Source of the DNA: Leptotrichia sp. oral taxon 223
Lineage (GTDB): Bacteria; Fusobacteriota; Fusobacteriia; Fusobacteriales; Leptotrichiaceae
Reading direction: 5' to 3'
Assembly: GCF_013394795.1 (NCBI RefSeq)
Contig: NZ_JABXYU010000001.1
Location: 1,364,001 to 1,428,000, forward strand
Length of the DNA: 64,000 nucleotides
Positions 17,054-27,086 of the stretch are shown piece by piece. The position numbers were made by a program, and so were the translations under genes. Under the pieces are notes generated by a model that was not told the origin of the DNA, searched no databases, and worked only from the letters and a program-made list of their open reading frames with translations. Position 1 is the stretch's first letter; each line of letters starts with the position of its first letter.

Positions 17054-18032
17054 AATCAGGAAAATCCTCTCCAAAAATCTCTTTCCATTTTTTTATTGAT
17101 TTTTCATATTCTTTATTCCGTTCATATTCTATTGCTTCTGTAGCTTTTTCATAATGTTTTAAAGTTTTCTCTTTAATTATCTCTTTTTCATCATTTGATA
17201 AAGTATTTATATCTTCTTGTATTTCTTTCATATCTTTAACTATAAAAAAAATATTGTTTGAAATATATTGTAACAAATTCCTAAAATCTAAATCAACAAA
17301 ACCTTCTAATCTTCCTTGTTTTTCACAAAAATTAATAATCATAGTTTCTAAAAGATACGAGGATATTTTATGACCATTTTCCTTATTCCATTTTTTAGCT
17401 AATCTTATTAATTCAAGAACTTTCCCATTAAACTTCTGATTAACTTCCGTAACTTTTTCCTTATCTTTTCTTGGATCTGTTTTTTTCCAATTTCCACCTC
17501 CATTTGGAATTAAATAATAATTTTTTCCATTACTTTCTTCTACTGTAATAAAACATGGAACTATATCAAAAGACCAATCTTTCGATATTAAATTCAATAC
17601 TACAGCTTCAGAACGTCTATTTATTTCTGATTTTTTATACTCTCTAACATCTTTTAATTTGGTTTTAAATTTTTCTATAACTTTTATACTATTTAGAGTT
17701 CCATCAAGATTACTGCATTCTTTTTGATATTCATAAGACATATTTGCATTTATTTTAACATTATCCCAATTATCATTTGAATAATAAGTTGCTCCTGCTC
17801 CCATTAAACCTATCATTAAATCAATATCATCTAATTCTCTACATTTCGTTTTTCTTGCAAAAGAACCGAATTGTATATTTATATCTTTGTATAAATCAAA
17901 AAAATTATTTCCACTAAATTCTTGTATATTATCCAATAAATTATCTCTACTCTTTCTAGCTTTTTTTACCAATTCAGAATCTAAATTAACTTTTTCTTTC
18001 ATGAATTTATCAAATGCTTCACTTACTGTCAT
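17046..18032 (-). CDS. CD-NTase (SMODS) cyclic-oligonucleotide synthase, CBASS-like
   Basis: Nucleotidyltransferase of the CD-NTase/SMODS type, expected to make a cyclic di- or trinucleotide alarm signal on phage infection. In 328 residues it has GSFAR (56-60) followed by DDIDLM (Asp69 and Asp71) and a third acidic position in WSFDIVPCF (Asp156). This is the complete GS-x-DxD-x-D catalytic set. GGGNWKKTDPRKD at about 174-186 is typical of the SMODS group. It is directly followed by an S-4TM effector, giving a minimal two-gene (type I-like) CBASS. It sits 20 bp after pglX on the same strand, embedded in BREX. The specific product nucleotide is unknown. Confidence 0.88.
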   Translation of the reverse strand: MTVSEAFDKFMKEKVNLDSELVKKARKSRDNLLDNIQEFSGNNFFDLYKDINIQFGSFARKTKCRELDDIDLMIGLMGAGATYYSNDNWDNVKINANMSYEYQKECSNLDGTLNSIKVIEKFKTKLKDVREYKKSEINRRSEAVVLNLISKDWSFDIVPCFITVEESNGKNYYLIPNGGGNWKKTDPRKDKEKVTEVNQKFNGKVLELIRLAKKWNKENGHKISSYLLETMIINFCEKQGRLEGFVDLDFRNLLQYISNNIFFIVKDMKEIQEDINTLSNDEKEIIKEKTLKHYEKATEAIEYERNKEYEKSIKKWKEIFGEDFPDYE

Positions 18033-18052
18033 TTATTAATCCTCCTATAATT

Positions 18053-21000
18053 TTATTTTACCTTCCCCAATATCTCATACTTCTTCCCATCACGGCCAGT
18101 CTGCACTTTTTCATAATTGACCTTCACTCCGTCATCCAAATCAATCGAAATATATTCTGAAGACAAGTGATTCATCTTCTCATCAAATTGTTTACATTCA
18201 TCAAGCTGTAATTTTATCTTTTTCAGCTCCTGCTCAGCTTTTTTTCTGTTGTTATTACTTTCAATTTCATCCTTCAGAAAACTTGCCCTTCTTTCATAAT
18301 GTTTCTGTAGCTCATGTAAATATCCAATTCTAACTTTTGCTGTAGTCTGTTCATTATAACGGTGCATATAAATCAATGCCTTAAATCCATTTTTCTTCCC
18401 TGCATCATAAAGCCAGTAAATTGGTCTTTTTTTGTATCTTTTCAGATGATCGTCATAAAAACTTTTCAAGAAATATTCTCTTATAATATCTTTTGGAACA
18501 TCATTTTTATTAGACAAGGCCTGTGCGATAAATTTAAGATTTTCTTCAAGCGTTTCTTCTCCATAGACTGTTTTTACAAATTCTACAAATCTTGTAACAA
18601 TATCATCACTAAAATATTCACTGTCTGTAATTGGAATACAGTTATCTTCATCAGGGATAAATTTGATATATTTATTTTTATCAAATTCTCCTCCTGCAAA
18701 TGCAAGTCCTTCCTCATCAGGTGAATAACGCCCGAACATACATCCAAAAGCATAGGAAATAAATTGTTTTACAACATCTGCTTTTGTCAGAACATAGTTA
18801 TTCCCTTTAATTTCATCATTTATTTCATCATCTGTATCAAATATTTTAGCTATTGTTATATCTTTATCACTTACATCTGAAGTCAGTTCATCCTGCAGTC
18901 TATAAATATCAATAAAAATTCTATTTAATTCCTCTTCATTTTCCTTCAATTTTAAAAACTGATTATTTGTAAATTCTTTATATTGACTATATGCTTCTTC
19001 TATTAATGTTATTTGTGTTTTATCAATTTTCTTATTTTCAACATTCCCATTTTCTCCTATTTTTACATTATCAAATTCTTCCACATATCTTTCAATATTA
19101 ACCAATGGACTTACTTTAAAATCCCATGCCGTCTCAAATGTATTCCAGTCATATTTTGAGATTTTGATACAGTCATCAACTATTGAAATTACTTTTGGTT
19201 TTATTTTTTCGTTTTCTATAACTGGGAAATTAGAAAAATTACCAATTTGTAAATGAATAGTTGGATTTAAAATTTTAAATATGTAATCTGAAATTTTTGT
19301 AGACAATAATCCCAATACATATTTTAGTTTAAAAGTACTATCTGAAAATGCTGACATTCCTGTTACATCATGTATACTTCCTTCTTCTCTGTATCGTATT
19401 GCAAATCCTCCACTTGTTATATCAGACCAAGTAACTGCTTCTTTAAAATAATATTCTGTATTTTGTGGTCTTGATCTTAACTTCCCATTACCATCCTTAA
19501 AATTCCTTATTTCATTACCATTATTTTTCCAATTCACTAAATAATCGTAGTTTCCATACCATTGTCGTCTTTCTCCACCTTTATTATATGGATACCATTT
19601 ATATTCATTATTTTCTGTTTCAGTTATTGATTTTGTATTATAGCTTATTTTCTCTTCTTCCACTTCATACCACTGTCTTAAAAATCTATCATTATCTGCT
19701 GTCGCTAATCCTTGTTTTGGCTCTATTAGTTCAGAAGTTTTTATTCCTTTTTCAAAATCTTCCAACAAATTTTCACTAGCCCAATATCCTATTGGCATTC
19801 CTGGTATTTTTTCAAAGTTTTCTTTTGCTTTTCTAAAATAATATTTTTTATCTTTATTTTCTATCGTTTCTAAAAACTTATTTCTTTTATTTTTTTCTCC
19901 TGGAAAATCAACTAATCTTATATAGCTTCCCTTGAAGTTATTTATTTTATTTTTTCTTTGAATCCATATAGTTGTCTGTACTACTTCACCGCTTATTTCA
20001 TCGAAAGCTCTTGTTCCTAGATGTACCATATTCAGTGTTTCTATTAATGTCATTTTTTCCCTTAGTTTCTCATAACTTGATAAAAACATCCACCCATGCA
20101 TTGTAATCATTGAACAAAATCCATTTTTATCAGTTAAACTATTACATTTCTCAATAAACACAGCAAACATATCCATCTTACTATCTGGATAATTCTTTTT
20201 TGTATACTTTGATAGCTTGGAGTCCATTATTGAACTCCCCATATATGGTGGATTTGTTGCAACTACTTCATATTTTTTTGATAGTATTTCTGATGTTTTT
20301 ATTACATAATAAAATTTATTTTTTATTTCTTCTTTTTTTAATTCATCAAATAAATTATAGAAATCTGTATTTTCTATTTCTGATAATCTATTTTTTATTT
20401 CATTATAATCTATTTTTGGTGCTTCTATTAAGCTCCCATATTCTCTTGCATCTAAAAATGAATTATAAATTAAATCAAGTTCTTCTTTTATTTTATTATT
20501 TCCATTTGAAATAAAATCTATTATTTCTTTATTAATATCCTTACTTTCTTTTGTATAACAGATATTTAATTCCAATTTTTTAGAAAAAATTCTTTTATAA
20601 TATTCTCTTGCCTTCATCATTAAAGCAAAATATGCCAACTGATATGCTCTTTTATCTATATCAAGACCATAAATATTATTTTCCAGTATTGACTGAACAG
20701 CATCTCTGTTGGAATAACCTAAATTTGAATAAATATCCATTAATACATCAAAAGCGTAGACAAGTATATGTCCACTTCCCATACATGGATCTATTATTTT
20801 TATTTCTTCTAATTTCATTTTCTTATAATTTTCATTCAGTTTTTCCAGTTTACTTTCAATTTCTTCTTCCTGTTTTTCTCTTTTTACAAGAAATTTCCAT
20901 TTTTCCTCTAAATTTTCATTTGGATGTCCTTCCAGCCATAAATTCCCTAAACTATTTTCCACCATATATTTTACTATCCATTTTGGTGTAAATAACTGTG

Positions 21001-21769
21001 TCTTTGCAGGGATATCATCCTGTTCCACTTTTTTTCCTTTTTTAGTTTTTTGGTCTACTTCCTTTTTCTTTTCTTCATTATAATACTGATAAAGCCACCC
21101 AATAACCTCAATCTGTCCCTCTTTTTCCACATCAAAGCTCTCTTCAGGTACTTCATCCACTAACTTTCTCAAAATCCCCTCTTCATCATTTATCGAAATT
21201 GGCAAAAGCAACTCTGAATAATCTTCAGTTTCTTCAAATAATTCAGGCAATATTTCATTAAGTTTATTACATTTTTTTATAAATAAAAATTTGAAAAGCT
21301 CTTCTATTTTGTTCTCTTCTTTTAACTTATATACATAATTTTTTTCATCATTTGAAAATTCCAGGTCTGTATCAAATACTTCCCTTATTATTTGAGGTTC
21401 CCTGTCATTTTCCCTGTCAGAAGATAAAATTCTTATTCCATCAGGAATATAATCATTCACTTCCATAAATCTAATAGCAATAATTCTGTTAAACCAGGTA
21501 TATGCTATTTCCTCAACCAATTCATCAAAACATTTCTTAAAATCTTCATCTTTCTCTCTTGCTTTTAATACCTCAATTATTTTTTCCCTCTGTTTGACTT
21601 CCTTTTCATTAAATTCCTGTCCATTAATCTTCAGATAGTCGTCTTCTTTTACAGTTTCTTCTCCTGTCCCTTTTTCAGTAATCCCCATCAATTCCAATTT
21701 TCTTTTTATATCATCTTCCATTTTTTCTTTTGCATTTACTGCAAAATTTCTTAATGCGACTTTGTCCAT
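18053..21769 (-). CDS. pglX: BREX DNA methyltransferase PglX (N6-adenine)
   Basis: PglX methylates a non-palindromic adenine site on host DNA so that BREX can tell self from phage. The 1238-residue product has motif I DPCMGSGH (327-334) and catalytic motif IV NPPY (506-509), followed by a target-recognition region and a long helical C-terminus, the usual length for type I BREX. The ATG at 21769 begins MDKVALRNFAVNAKEK, like other PglX proteins. Oddly, the only good Shine-Dalgarno (AAGGAGG, 21811-21817) is about 41 nt upstream, with an 8-bp hairpin in between. That site directly serves an in-frame TTG followed at once by TAG. The frame is otherwise intact. Confidence 0.95.
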   Translation of the reverse strand: MDKVALRNFAVNAKEKMEDDIKRKLELMGITEKGTGEETVKEDDYLKINGQEFNEKEVKQREKIIEVLKAREKDEDFKKCFDELVEEIAYTWFNRIIAIRFMEVNDYIPDGIRILSSDRENDREPQIIREVFDTDLEFSNDEKNYVYKLKEENKIEELFKFLFIKKCNKLNEILPELFEETEDYSELLLPISINDEEGILRKLVDEVPEESFDVEKEGQIEVIGWLYQYYNEEKKKEVDQKTKKGKKVEQDDIPAKTQLFTPKWIVKYMVENSLGNLWLEGHPNENLEEKWKFLVKREKQEEEIESKLEKLNENYKKMKLEEIKIIDPCMGSGHILVYAFDVLMDIYSNLGYSNRDAVQSILENNIYGLDIDKRAYQLAYFALMMKAREYYKRIFSKKLELNICYTKESKDINKEIIDFISNGNNKIKEELDLIYNSFLDAREYGSLIEAPKIDYNEIKNRLSEIENTDFYNLFDELKKEEIKNKFYYVIKTSEILSKKYEVVATNPPYMGSSIMDSKLSKYTKKNYPDSKMDMFAVFIEKCNSLTDKNGFCSMITMHGWMFLSSYEKLREKMTLIETLNMVHLGTRAFDEISGEVVQTTIWIQRKNKINNFKGSYIRLVDFPGEKNKRNKFLETIENKDKKYYFRKAKENFEKIPGMPIGYWASENLLEDFEKGIKTSELIEPKQGLATADNDRFLRQWYEVEEEKISYNTKSITETENNEYKWYPYNKGGERRQWYGNYDYLVNWKNNGNEIRNFKDGNGKLRSRPQNTEYYFKEAVTWSDITSGGFAIRYREEGSIHDVTGMSAFSDSTFKLKYVLGLLSTKISDYIFKILNPTIHLQIGNFSNFPVIENEKIKPKVISIVDDCIKISKYDWNTFETAWDFKVSPLVNIERYVEEFDNVKIGENGNVENKKIDKTQITLIEEAYSQYKEFTNNQFLKLKENEEELNRIFIDIYRLQDELTSDVSDKDITIAKIFDTDDEINDEIKGNNYVLTKADVVKQFISYAFGCMFGRYSPDEEGLAFAGGEFDKNKYIKFIPDEDNCIPITDSEYFSDDIVTRFVEFVKTVYGEETLEENLKFIAQALSNKNDVPKDIIREYFLKSFYDDHLKRYKKRPIYWLYDAGKKNGFKALIYMHRYNEQTTAKVRIGYLHELQKHYERRASFLKDEIESNNNRKKAEQELKKIKLQLDECKQFDEKMNHLSSEYISIDLDDGVKVNYEKVQTGRDGKKYEILGKVK

Positions 21770-21780
21770 ATATTTTATAT

Positions 21781-21817
21781 ATTGTAGTAAAATAAAAAAC
21801 TACAATTTTTCCTCCTT
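21781..21817 (-). promoter_or_regulatory. hairpin between Shine-Dalgarno and start codon of pglX
   Basis: On the minus strand AAGGAGGAAAA is followed by the perfect 8-bp hairpin ATTGTAGT/ACTACAAT (10-base loop), then 11 nt and the pglX ATG. Folding would cut the effective spacing from about 41 to about 15 nt. The TTG-TAG start-stop pair lies at the foot of the hairpin. Confidence 0.5.
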
Positions 21818-21833
21818 GTTATTATTTTCAAAA

Positions 21834-22037
21834 TGAACTTAGGTTAGCAGAATAGTTTTTTCTACTATTAAATCAATAACTATTTCCAAATATTTTTCTT
21901 TTATTTTGTCCATACACATCACTCCTGTCTTATGAAAAAAGTATTCAAAAACTTTTACAATAAGTATTAAAAACAATAATGTACATAAAAATACTATATC
22001 ATTACTTGCTAACCCTAGCTCTGCTAGCCTAAGTTCA
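21834..22037. repeat. 204-bp element with 18-bp inverted-repeat ends between brxC and pglX
   Basis: The ends, 21834-21851 (TGAACTTAGGTTAGCAGA) and 22020-22037, are inverted copies with one mismatch that is a G-U pair if read as plus-strand RNA. The 168-bp interior contains the 24-codon ORF and a weak extended -10-like TATAGT on the minus strand. No clear target-site duplication flanks it. Confidence 0.7.
21839..21913 (-). CDS. 24-residue small ORF upstream of pglX
   Basis: Reads MDKIKEKYLEIVIDLIVEKT plus four residues (ILLT), with a well-spaced AGGAGT 7 nt before the ATG. The stop codon falls in the left arm of the inverted repeat. It could be a leader peptide controlling pglX or a small regulatory protein. 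Its first residues (MDK) resemble those of PglX, but nothing more is recognisable. Confidence 0.45.
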   Translation of the reverse strand: MDKIKEKYLEIVIDLIVEKTILLT

Positions 22038-22068
22038 CTTTATTAAAATAACCCCCCACCTTATTTAA

Positions 22069-25000
22069 CTAAAATTCCACTTCCACAATCTCACTCTCTT
22101 CCAGTTCTTTTTCCAGTTTTTTTCTCAATTTTTCAAGATAACTTTCTATATCTTCTTTGCTTTGTATTTTCCATACTCTATCTTTATTTATTTTAGCAAT
22201 TCCTATTACTTTTGGTTTCTTTATTCTTATTGGAATTGCTGGACTTTCTTCTACTGCATCATCTGTTTTTAAGTTTACTCTTATTTCCTCTTCCTGTTTT
22301 TCAAATTCATCAAGAAGTTTACTTTTCAAATTTGAAGCTTCTTTGTCAAAAGTTTCTATTTCCCTTATATTTTCTGACTTTTCAGCATTTCTCAAAATTT
22401 CAGAAAAGCTTTCTTCAACTTTTTTAGTAAACTTTTCTTTTAATTCTTCATTTTCCGTATACAGTCTATCCAATGTTATTTCTTTTGTCTCTTTTATTTT
22501 CTCTAAAATGGGATTTCTTCTTTCAGATAAAATCTGATTATAATTTTCAGTAAATTTTTTATTTAATTCATTCAAATCCTTAATTTTATTGTATGGCTTT
22601 TTATCATTCAATATTTTATTTATATCTCTTACAATTTGTTCAATCTCTTCATCTGAAAAATAATTTTTAGAAACAGTATACTTTTCATACAGTTTAACAG
22701 ACTCATCCCATATATTTTTCTGTTCTCCGGCAAAAAACTTATCTATAGGTTCCACATCTTCAACATAATCACAGTAGTCATCTTCATGACCTAAAATCTC
22801 ATCGAATATTTCTCTTGTATCTTTCAATACAAGTATTCTTTTTAAAAGTCTTTCTCCATTTTCCAATACATCCTTGCCTGGATAATTTTTATTCTTATAA
22901 TTTCTTTCCAAATCTTCTATTTCAGTAAGTTTTGCCCTTGTCAGCTCTTTAAAATCCCTCACCATTTTATCTGTGTCTTCTGAATCAATACTTTTTCCAA
23001 ACAGTTCATCTGCTACAGTTTTCATTGCTCTTATGCTCTTGTTATCTATCTTTTCCTTTATTTCAAGATAAACTCTTTCTCCACTGTCTTTTTTTACAAT
23101 ACTTTCTATAATATTCTCAGAAGTTTCATTTAACAGGCTTAAGTTATTTCCATTTCTTTTAAGCTCTATTTCTCCATCTTTAAATGCTCTTGCAACTATC
23201 CATTCAATGTCTCTATCATTCCAACCAAAAGGAGCTTTTGAAAAGTAATCCTTTACTTCCTTTATATTTATTTTCAGTCCCTTGTCCTTTTTAAGTTTTA
23301 TATGATTTACAACTTCCTGTATTGCATTTACATTATCTTTTTTTCTTTCAGCAGTAATTAACGTATCTTCCCTATCTTCAAAAATTTCCCTTATATCGCT
23401 TTCTCCCATAGACTTTGTAATATAGTCCAGTTTGTTATATACTTTGTTTACTAATTTCCCTAATGCTTCTGTTATCTTGGTTTTATAGTCCTTTGCATTA
23501 AGAGAGAGGTTATTTCCTCCTACATAGTATTTCGCATTTCTAAGGGCCTCTTCCAGCATTCTTTCTGAACGTTCTATATGTTCCTTACGCTCTGTACTCT
23601 TTTTTTCCTTTATGATACTTCCTTGCGGTAAATCATCAGCCTCTCCTGATTTTAAGAATTTCTCTATTTTTATATCCATCTCTATTGCATTTATATAGAA
23701 ACTATTTTCTCCTAAATCAATAAATACTGAATTTTCCTGTGTACTTTTCATTAACAGGGAACTTTCATTTCCACTGTAATCAGAATTTGGAGTAACTATA
23801 TTTATTCCTATATCATATGTATCTTTCCCTCTTGCATTGTCATCAACTTTCTGATTAAAGGAGAAAGTATAATCTTTAAATTTAGGTGACTGATATTTTT
23901 TCTCTGAATAGAATTTATCAAATATTTTTTCTGAAATTTTTCTCAATATTTCATTCATATCCACATCAATTTTATCAATCATTTTCTCTACTTCCTGCTC
24001 TTCATTTGTCAGGAATATATACACATCTCCAGATTTTTGTACAAGTGTCTGTTTTATAAGTACATCTAGTGCTTCCTTAACCTTTTCCTTTAACACTATT
24101 CTATCTTCATTTATATCTTCAACCATTAATGTAGTAATATTTTCCAGTGTCCCCTTTATTTCCTTAACATACTTAATCATAAAAAGAACTTTAAGTACAT
24201 TCACATTAAAGCAGTTTTCTTTATTTTCAGAATTGATATAGCTGTTTTTCATAGCTCCTGTTATGATAACCGAATGTGAGTGATCCAGAAAACTTTGAAG
24301 TCCATCATAAAATTTATCGAAGGAAACAAGTACTCCTGTTTCATCTTCCTTATATTTTTCTGCTCCTTCCTTAAACATCGCAAGCATCGAACGCTCTCCT
24401 TCAGATAAATGTTTTCCGCTTGAGCTATGTTCACGAATAGAAGTCAGAACATGTGAAAGTATCTTAAACTGATAAGGAATAAAAGGATAAACTTTCTGAA
24501 AATCTTTTATATCTGAATAAATCTTCTTTTCAACTGTATCATCAAATAGAATAAGATTTCTTATTACTGATTCCTTTTCAGAATAAACTAAAGAAAGTTC
24601 CTTTTCAGCATATTCATTTTTTTCTAAAATTCTCTTTTTTATAACTTCTGACACATCTGTAGACGTTAAGCTGATTCTAGTTTTAAATCTACCCTGTATT
24701 TTAGAAAAATCATTTCCTTTTACTTTTGTAATAGAGTCTATAGCCTGCTGAGATGTTACTACTACCCATGCTTTTCCTTTACAATATACTCCTAAATCTT
24801 CTGTTACAGTTTGCAGATTCAGCATCAAATCAGTATTTTCTCCTATATACTGTCCAACTTCATCTACAAAAAATATTACATGATGATTATTTCCTTTTTT
24901 CTTAATATATTTATCAATCATTTTTGCAAAATCTTCTATCGAAATGGAATAGTCCTTTCTAGAAGATTCAATCCAGTTATTTGCTTCTTCTTCTGTCATA

Positions 25001-25650
25001 AATCCTATTTCTGCCAAGGCTTTTTTAACTTTGGAAGTTTCAAAGTTAAAATTATTTCTTCTCTCTTCCCAATTTTTTCTGGAAATTTCTTCAAATTTTT
25101 CTTTAAACTCCTCATATTTTCCAGCTGAAACCAGTTCCCTCTCTAAATCTGCCACATGTGGTTTTGGAGAGAATCCCTGCATTTCATTAAATACTTTCAA
25201 AAATACTTTCAGAATATCATCTTTCCCTTTATTTCCAGTACTTTCACTTTTAGAATCAATATTAAATAAAATAGAGTCTGTCGAAGTTTGACAAGCTCTT
25301 TTCATATCTGCAATAACCATTTCATCTTTTACTTTATTATCTTCCAAAAAATAATCAATTGCTTTTTTCCCATTAATTTCTTTATTTGAAAGCAGATAAG
25401 ATAGTATTTTCAACAAATGTGACTTCCCGCTTCCAAAAAAACCGCTTATCCAAACTCCCATATCATCTGTATTTCCACTAATTCCCTTACCATATGCTGA
25501 AAAAAAATCCCTAAAATGTTTCTGCAATTCATTTGTTACTACATATTCTTCCAGTTCCTGCTTTATATTTTCCTCTTCCTTCTGTCCTACTTTTATTACT
25601 CCTTTAATATCTCTGTCAATAGGTTTTTTAAACATCTCTCTTATTTTCAT
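22069..25650 (-). CDS. brxC: BREX P-loop ATPase BrxC
   Basis: Large ATPase essential to type I BREX. The 1193-residue product has Walker A GFFGSGKSH (70-78) near the N-terminus and a Walker B-like HHVIFFVDEVGQYI near residue 275. Long charged helical regions follow, consistent with the 1,200-residue BrxC family. The start MKIREMFKKPIDRDIKGVIKVGQ is characteristic. Its ribosome-binding site is weak (GAAGAG). It follows brxB with a gap of about 130 bp and precedes pglX by 300 bp. Confidence 0.95.
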   Translation of the reverse strand: MKIREMFKKPIDRDIKGVIKVGQKEEENIKQELEEYVVTNELQKHFRDFFSAYGKGISGNTDDMGVWISGFFGSGKSHLLKILSYLLSNKEINGKKAIDYFLEDNKVKDEMVIADMKRACQTSTDSILFNIDSKSESTGNKGKDDILKVFLKVFNEMQGFSPKPHVADLERELVSAGKYEEFKEKFEEISRKNWEERRNNFNFETSKVKKALAEIGFMTEEEANNWIESSRKDYSISIEDFAKMIDKYIKKKGNNHHVIFFVDEVGQYIGENTDLMLNLQTVTEDLGVYCKGKAWVVVTSQQAIDSITKVKGNDFSKIQGRFKTRISLTSTDVSEVIKKRILEKNEYAEKELSLVYSEKESVIRNLILFDDTVEKKIYSDIKDFQKVYPFIPYQFKILSHVLTSIREHSSSGKHLSEGERSMLAMFKEGAEKYKEDETGVLVSFDKFYDGLQSFLDHSHSVIITGAMKNSYINSENKENCFNVNVLKVLFMIKYVKEIKGTLENITTLMVEDINEDRIVLKEKVKEALDVLIKQTLVQKSGDVYIFLTNEEQEVEKMIDKIDVDMNEILRKISEKIFDKFYSEKKYQSPKFKDYTFSFNQKVDDNARGKDTYDIGINIVTPNSDYSGNESSLLMKSTQENSVFIDLGENSFYINAIEMDIKIEKFLKSGEADDLPQGSIIKEKKSTERKEHIERSERMLEEALRNAKYYVGGNNLSLNAKDYKTKITEALGKLVNKVYNKLDYITKSMGESDIREIFEDREDTLITAERKKDNVNAIQEVVNHIKLKKDKGLKINIKEVKDYFSKAPFGWNDRDIEWIVARAFKDGEIELKRNGNNLSLLNETSENIIESIVKKDSGERVYLEIKEKIDNKSIRAMKTVADELFGKSIDSEDTDKMVRDFKELTRAKLTEIEDLERNYKNKNYPGKDVLENGERLLKRILVLKDTREIFDEILGHEDDYCDYVEDVEPIDKFFAGEQKNIWDESVKLYEKYTVSKNYFSDEEIEQIVRDINKILNDKKPYNKIKDLNELNKKFTENYNQILSERRNPILEKIKETKEITLDRLYTENEELKEKFTKKVEESFSEILRNAEKSENIREIETFDKEASNLKSKLLDEFEKQEEEIRVNLKTDDAVEESPAIPIRIKKPKVIGIAKINKDRVWKIQSKEDIESYLEKLRKKLEKELEESEIVEVEF

Positions 25651-25778
25651 AAACTCTTCTGAAGCTATATTTTAAAAAGCTCCATACACTCCTCTCTATT
25701 CATATATTATCGTTTTATGATTTTTATAAAATTGTTTAACCCCCAACCTATTTTCCTATCCTAAATTATTTTCTCAGA

Positions 25779-26357
25779 TTACTTTATCAATGGAAAAGCC
25801 CTGTAATAATTATCATCTTTAAATTCTCCAAATAATTCCAGTGACTGTCCATCATATTTTCCTGGATAAAACATCACTACTGGAGCTCTGTCAAAAATTT
25901 GATGCAGATTATTTAATATTTTATGCGAACGCACAAATGGAAATATTTTTCCAACTCCTGTTAAAAAGACAATAGCTTTTTCAGGTGTATTTTCTTCTAT
26001 ATATTCTGCAAAGTAATTGCTATCATCATTCATTCGAAGTAAATCATTTACAGACTCCAAAAGATAGTTCATTCCATCATTTTTTTCCATTTCAAAGCAG
26101 TCTTCCAGATAGCATTCAGATTCCAGCAGTTCAATCATCAGGTCATACACATCATAAACTTTCAGTTTATATCCATCTCCAAATTCCTTATCCTTTTTTA
26201 CTAACTTATCTATATATTCCCTTACAAGAATTTCATCTTTAGGATCATAATCGAAAACATAATATGCAACTTCATTTCCAAGTCCTTTACCATTTAAAAA
26301 AGAAGTCTTTCCTATTTCACTTTCTATTTTCCCTAAATCTATTTCTGTTTTTGTCAT
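25779..26357 (-). CDS. brxB: BREX protein BrxB (DUF1788)
   Basis: BrxB is a small core BREX protein; homologues contact PglZ and are required for defence and methylation. The 192-residue product matches DUF1788 in length and in the stretches NEVAYYVFDYDPKDE, KAIVFLTGVGKIFPFVRSH and APVVMFYPGKYDGQSLELFG near the C-terminus. The ATG overlaps the brxA stop codon as TAATG, with AAGGAGAAG upstream, so the two are translationally coupled. Confidence 0.94.
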   Translation of the reverse strand: MTKTEIDLGKIESEIGKTSFLNGKGLGNEVAYYVFDYDPKDEILVREYIDKLVKKDKEFGDGYKLKVYDVYDLMIELLESECYLEDCFEMEKNDGMNYLLESVNDLLRMNDDSNYFAEYIEENTPEKAIVFLTGVGKIFPFVRSHKILNNLHQIFDRAPVVMFYPGKYDGQSLELFGEFKDDNYYRAFPLIK

Positions 26358-26959
26358 TACACTTCTCCTTTTAATGTTTTTATGTACATTTCCATATTAT
26401 TTTCCCTTAATAATTTTTCCAGCTCATAATCCAAATAAACTTTTCTATATAATATCTCTTTGTTTTTTTCCTCAAGTAAACCTGCTTCTTTTAAATAATT
26501 TCCATATGTGCCTTGCATTCTTTTCAGTGTTTTTTCACTAAACTTTGCTACGTCTTCATTTTGCTCTGCTTTTTCCTTCAGAAACTTCATAACGATACCC
26601 GGATTATATTCCTTTGTTCCAAGCAACAGTTCATTTCTGTATGAATTGTATACATATTCAAAAAATAATTTATCAGTTCCCATTATAGATAAAAGATTTA
26701 TTACTTTTTGAGTTCCCGTATCACTTTCAAAAAATAGTTCCTTTATTTCTTTTGGAAGTACTTTTATTCTTTTATTTATCTCGCTTATAATTCTTTTTCC
26801 ATAATCTTTTGACGGTGCAGAAAAAATATTTTCTTCATCTTGTAATTCTTTAATTTCACTTTCGCTTTTTCCCTCTATCAAAAGTTCCAAAAATTTCTTA
26901 AATTCCAAAAACCAAAATCCCTTACTTACAATTCCTGCACTATATTCTTTTTTTCTCAT
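26357..26959 (-). CDS. brxA: BREX protein BrxA (DUF1819)
   Basis: First gene of the BREX operon. BrxA is a small helical DNA-binding-type protein (DUF1819). The 200-residue product contains YSAGIVSKGFWFLEFKKFLEL at the N-terminus (quoted here only to show the family signature), TGTQKVINLLSIMGTDKLFFEY and QGTYGNYLKEAGLL. GAAAGGATAAAA precedes the ATG. Its upstream region is the segment flanked by 22-bp inverted repeats. In the orientation given I see no strong promoter pointing at brxA, which suggests a low-expression state. Confidence 0.93.
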   Translation of the reverse strand: MRKKEYSAGIVSKGFWFLEFKKFLELLIEGKSESEIKELQDEENIFSAPSKDYGKRIISEINKRIKVLPKEIKELFFESDTGTQKVINLLSIMGTDKLFFEYVYNSYRNELLLGTKEYNPGIVMKFLKEKAEQNEDVAKFSEKTLKRMQGTYGNYLKEAGLLEEKNKEILYRKVYLDYELEKLLRENNMEMYIKTLKGEV

Positions 26960-27086
26960 TTTTATCCTTTCAGATTATTAATTTTCAACAAAGTTTGTTA
27001 CTTAATTCTTTATGTAAGGATATTCAATTACTAGACTTTTACAATTTTGTTTAATATTTGTTTTTATTAAATTATTTTTTAGGAAC

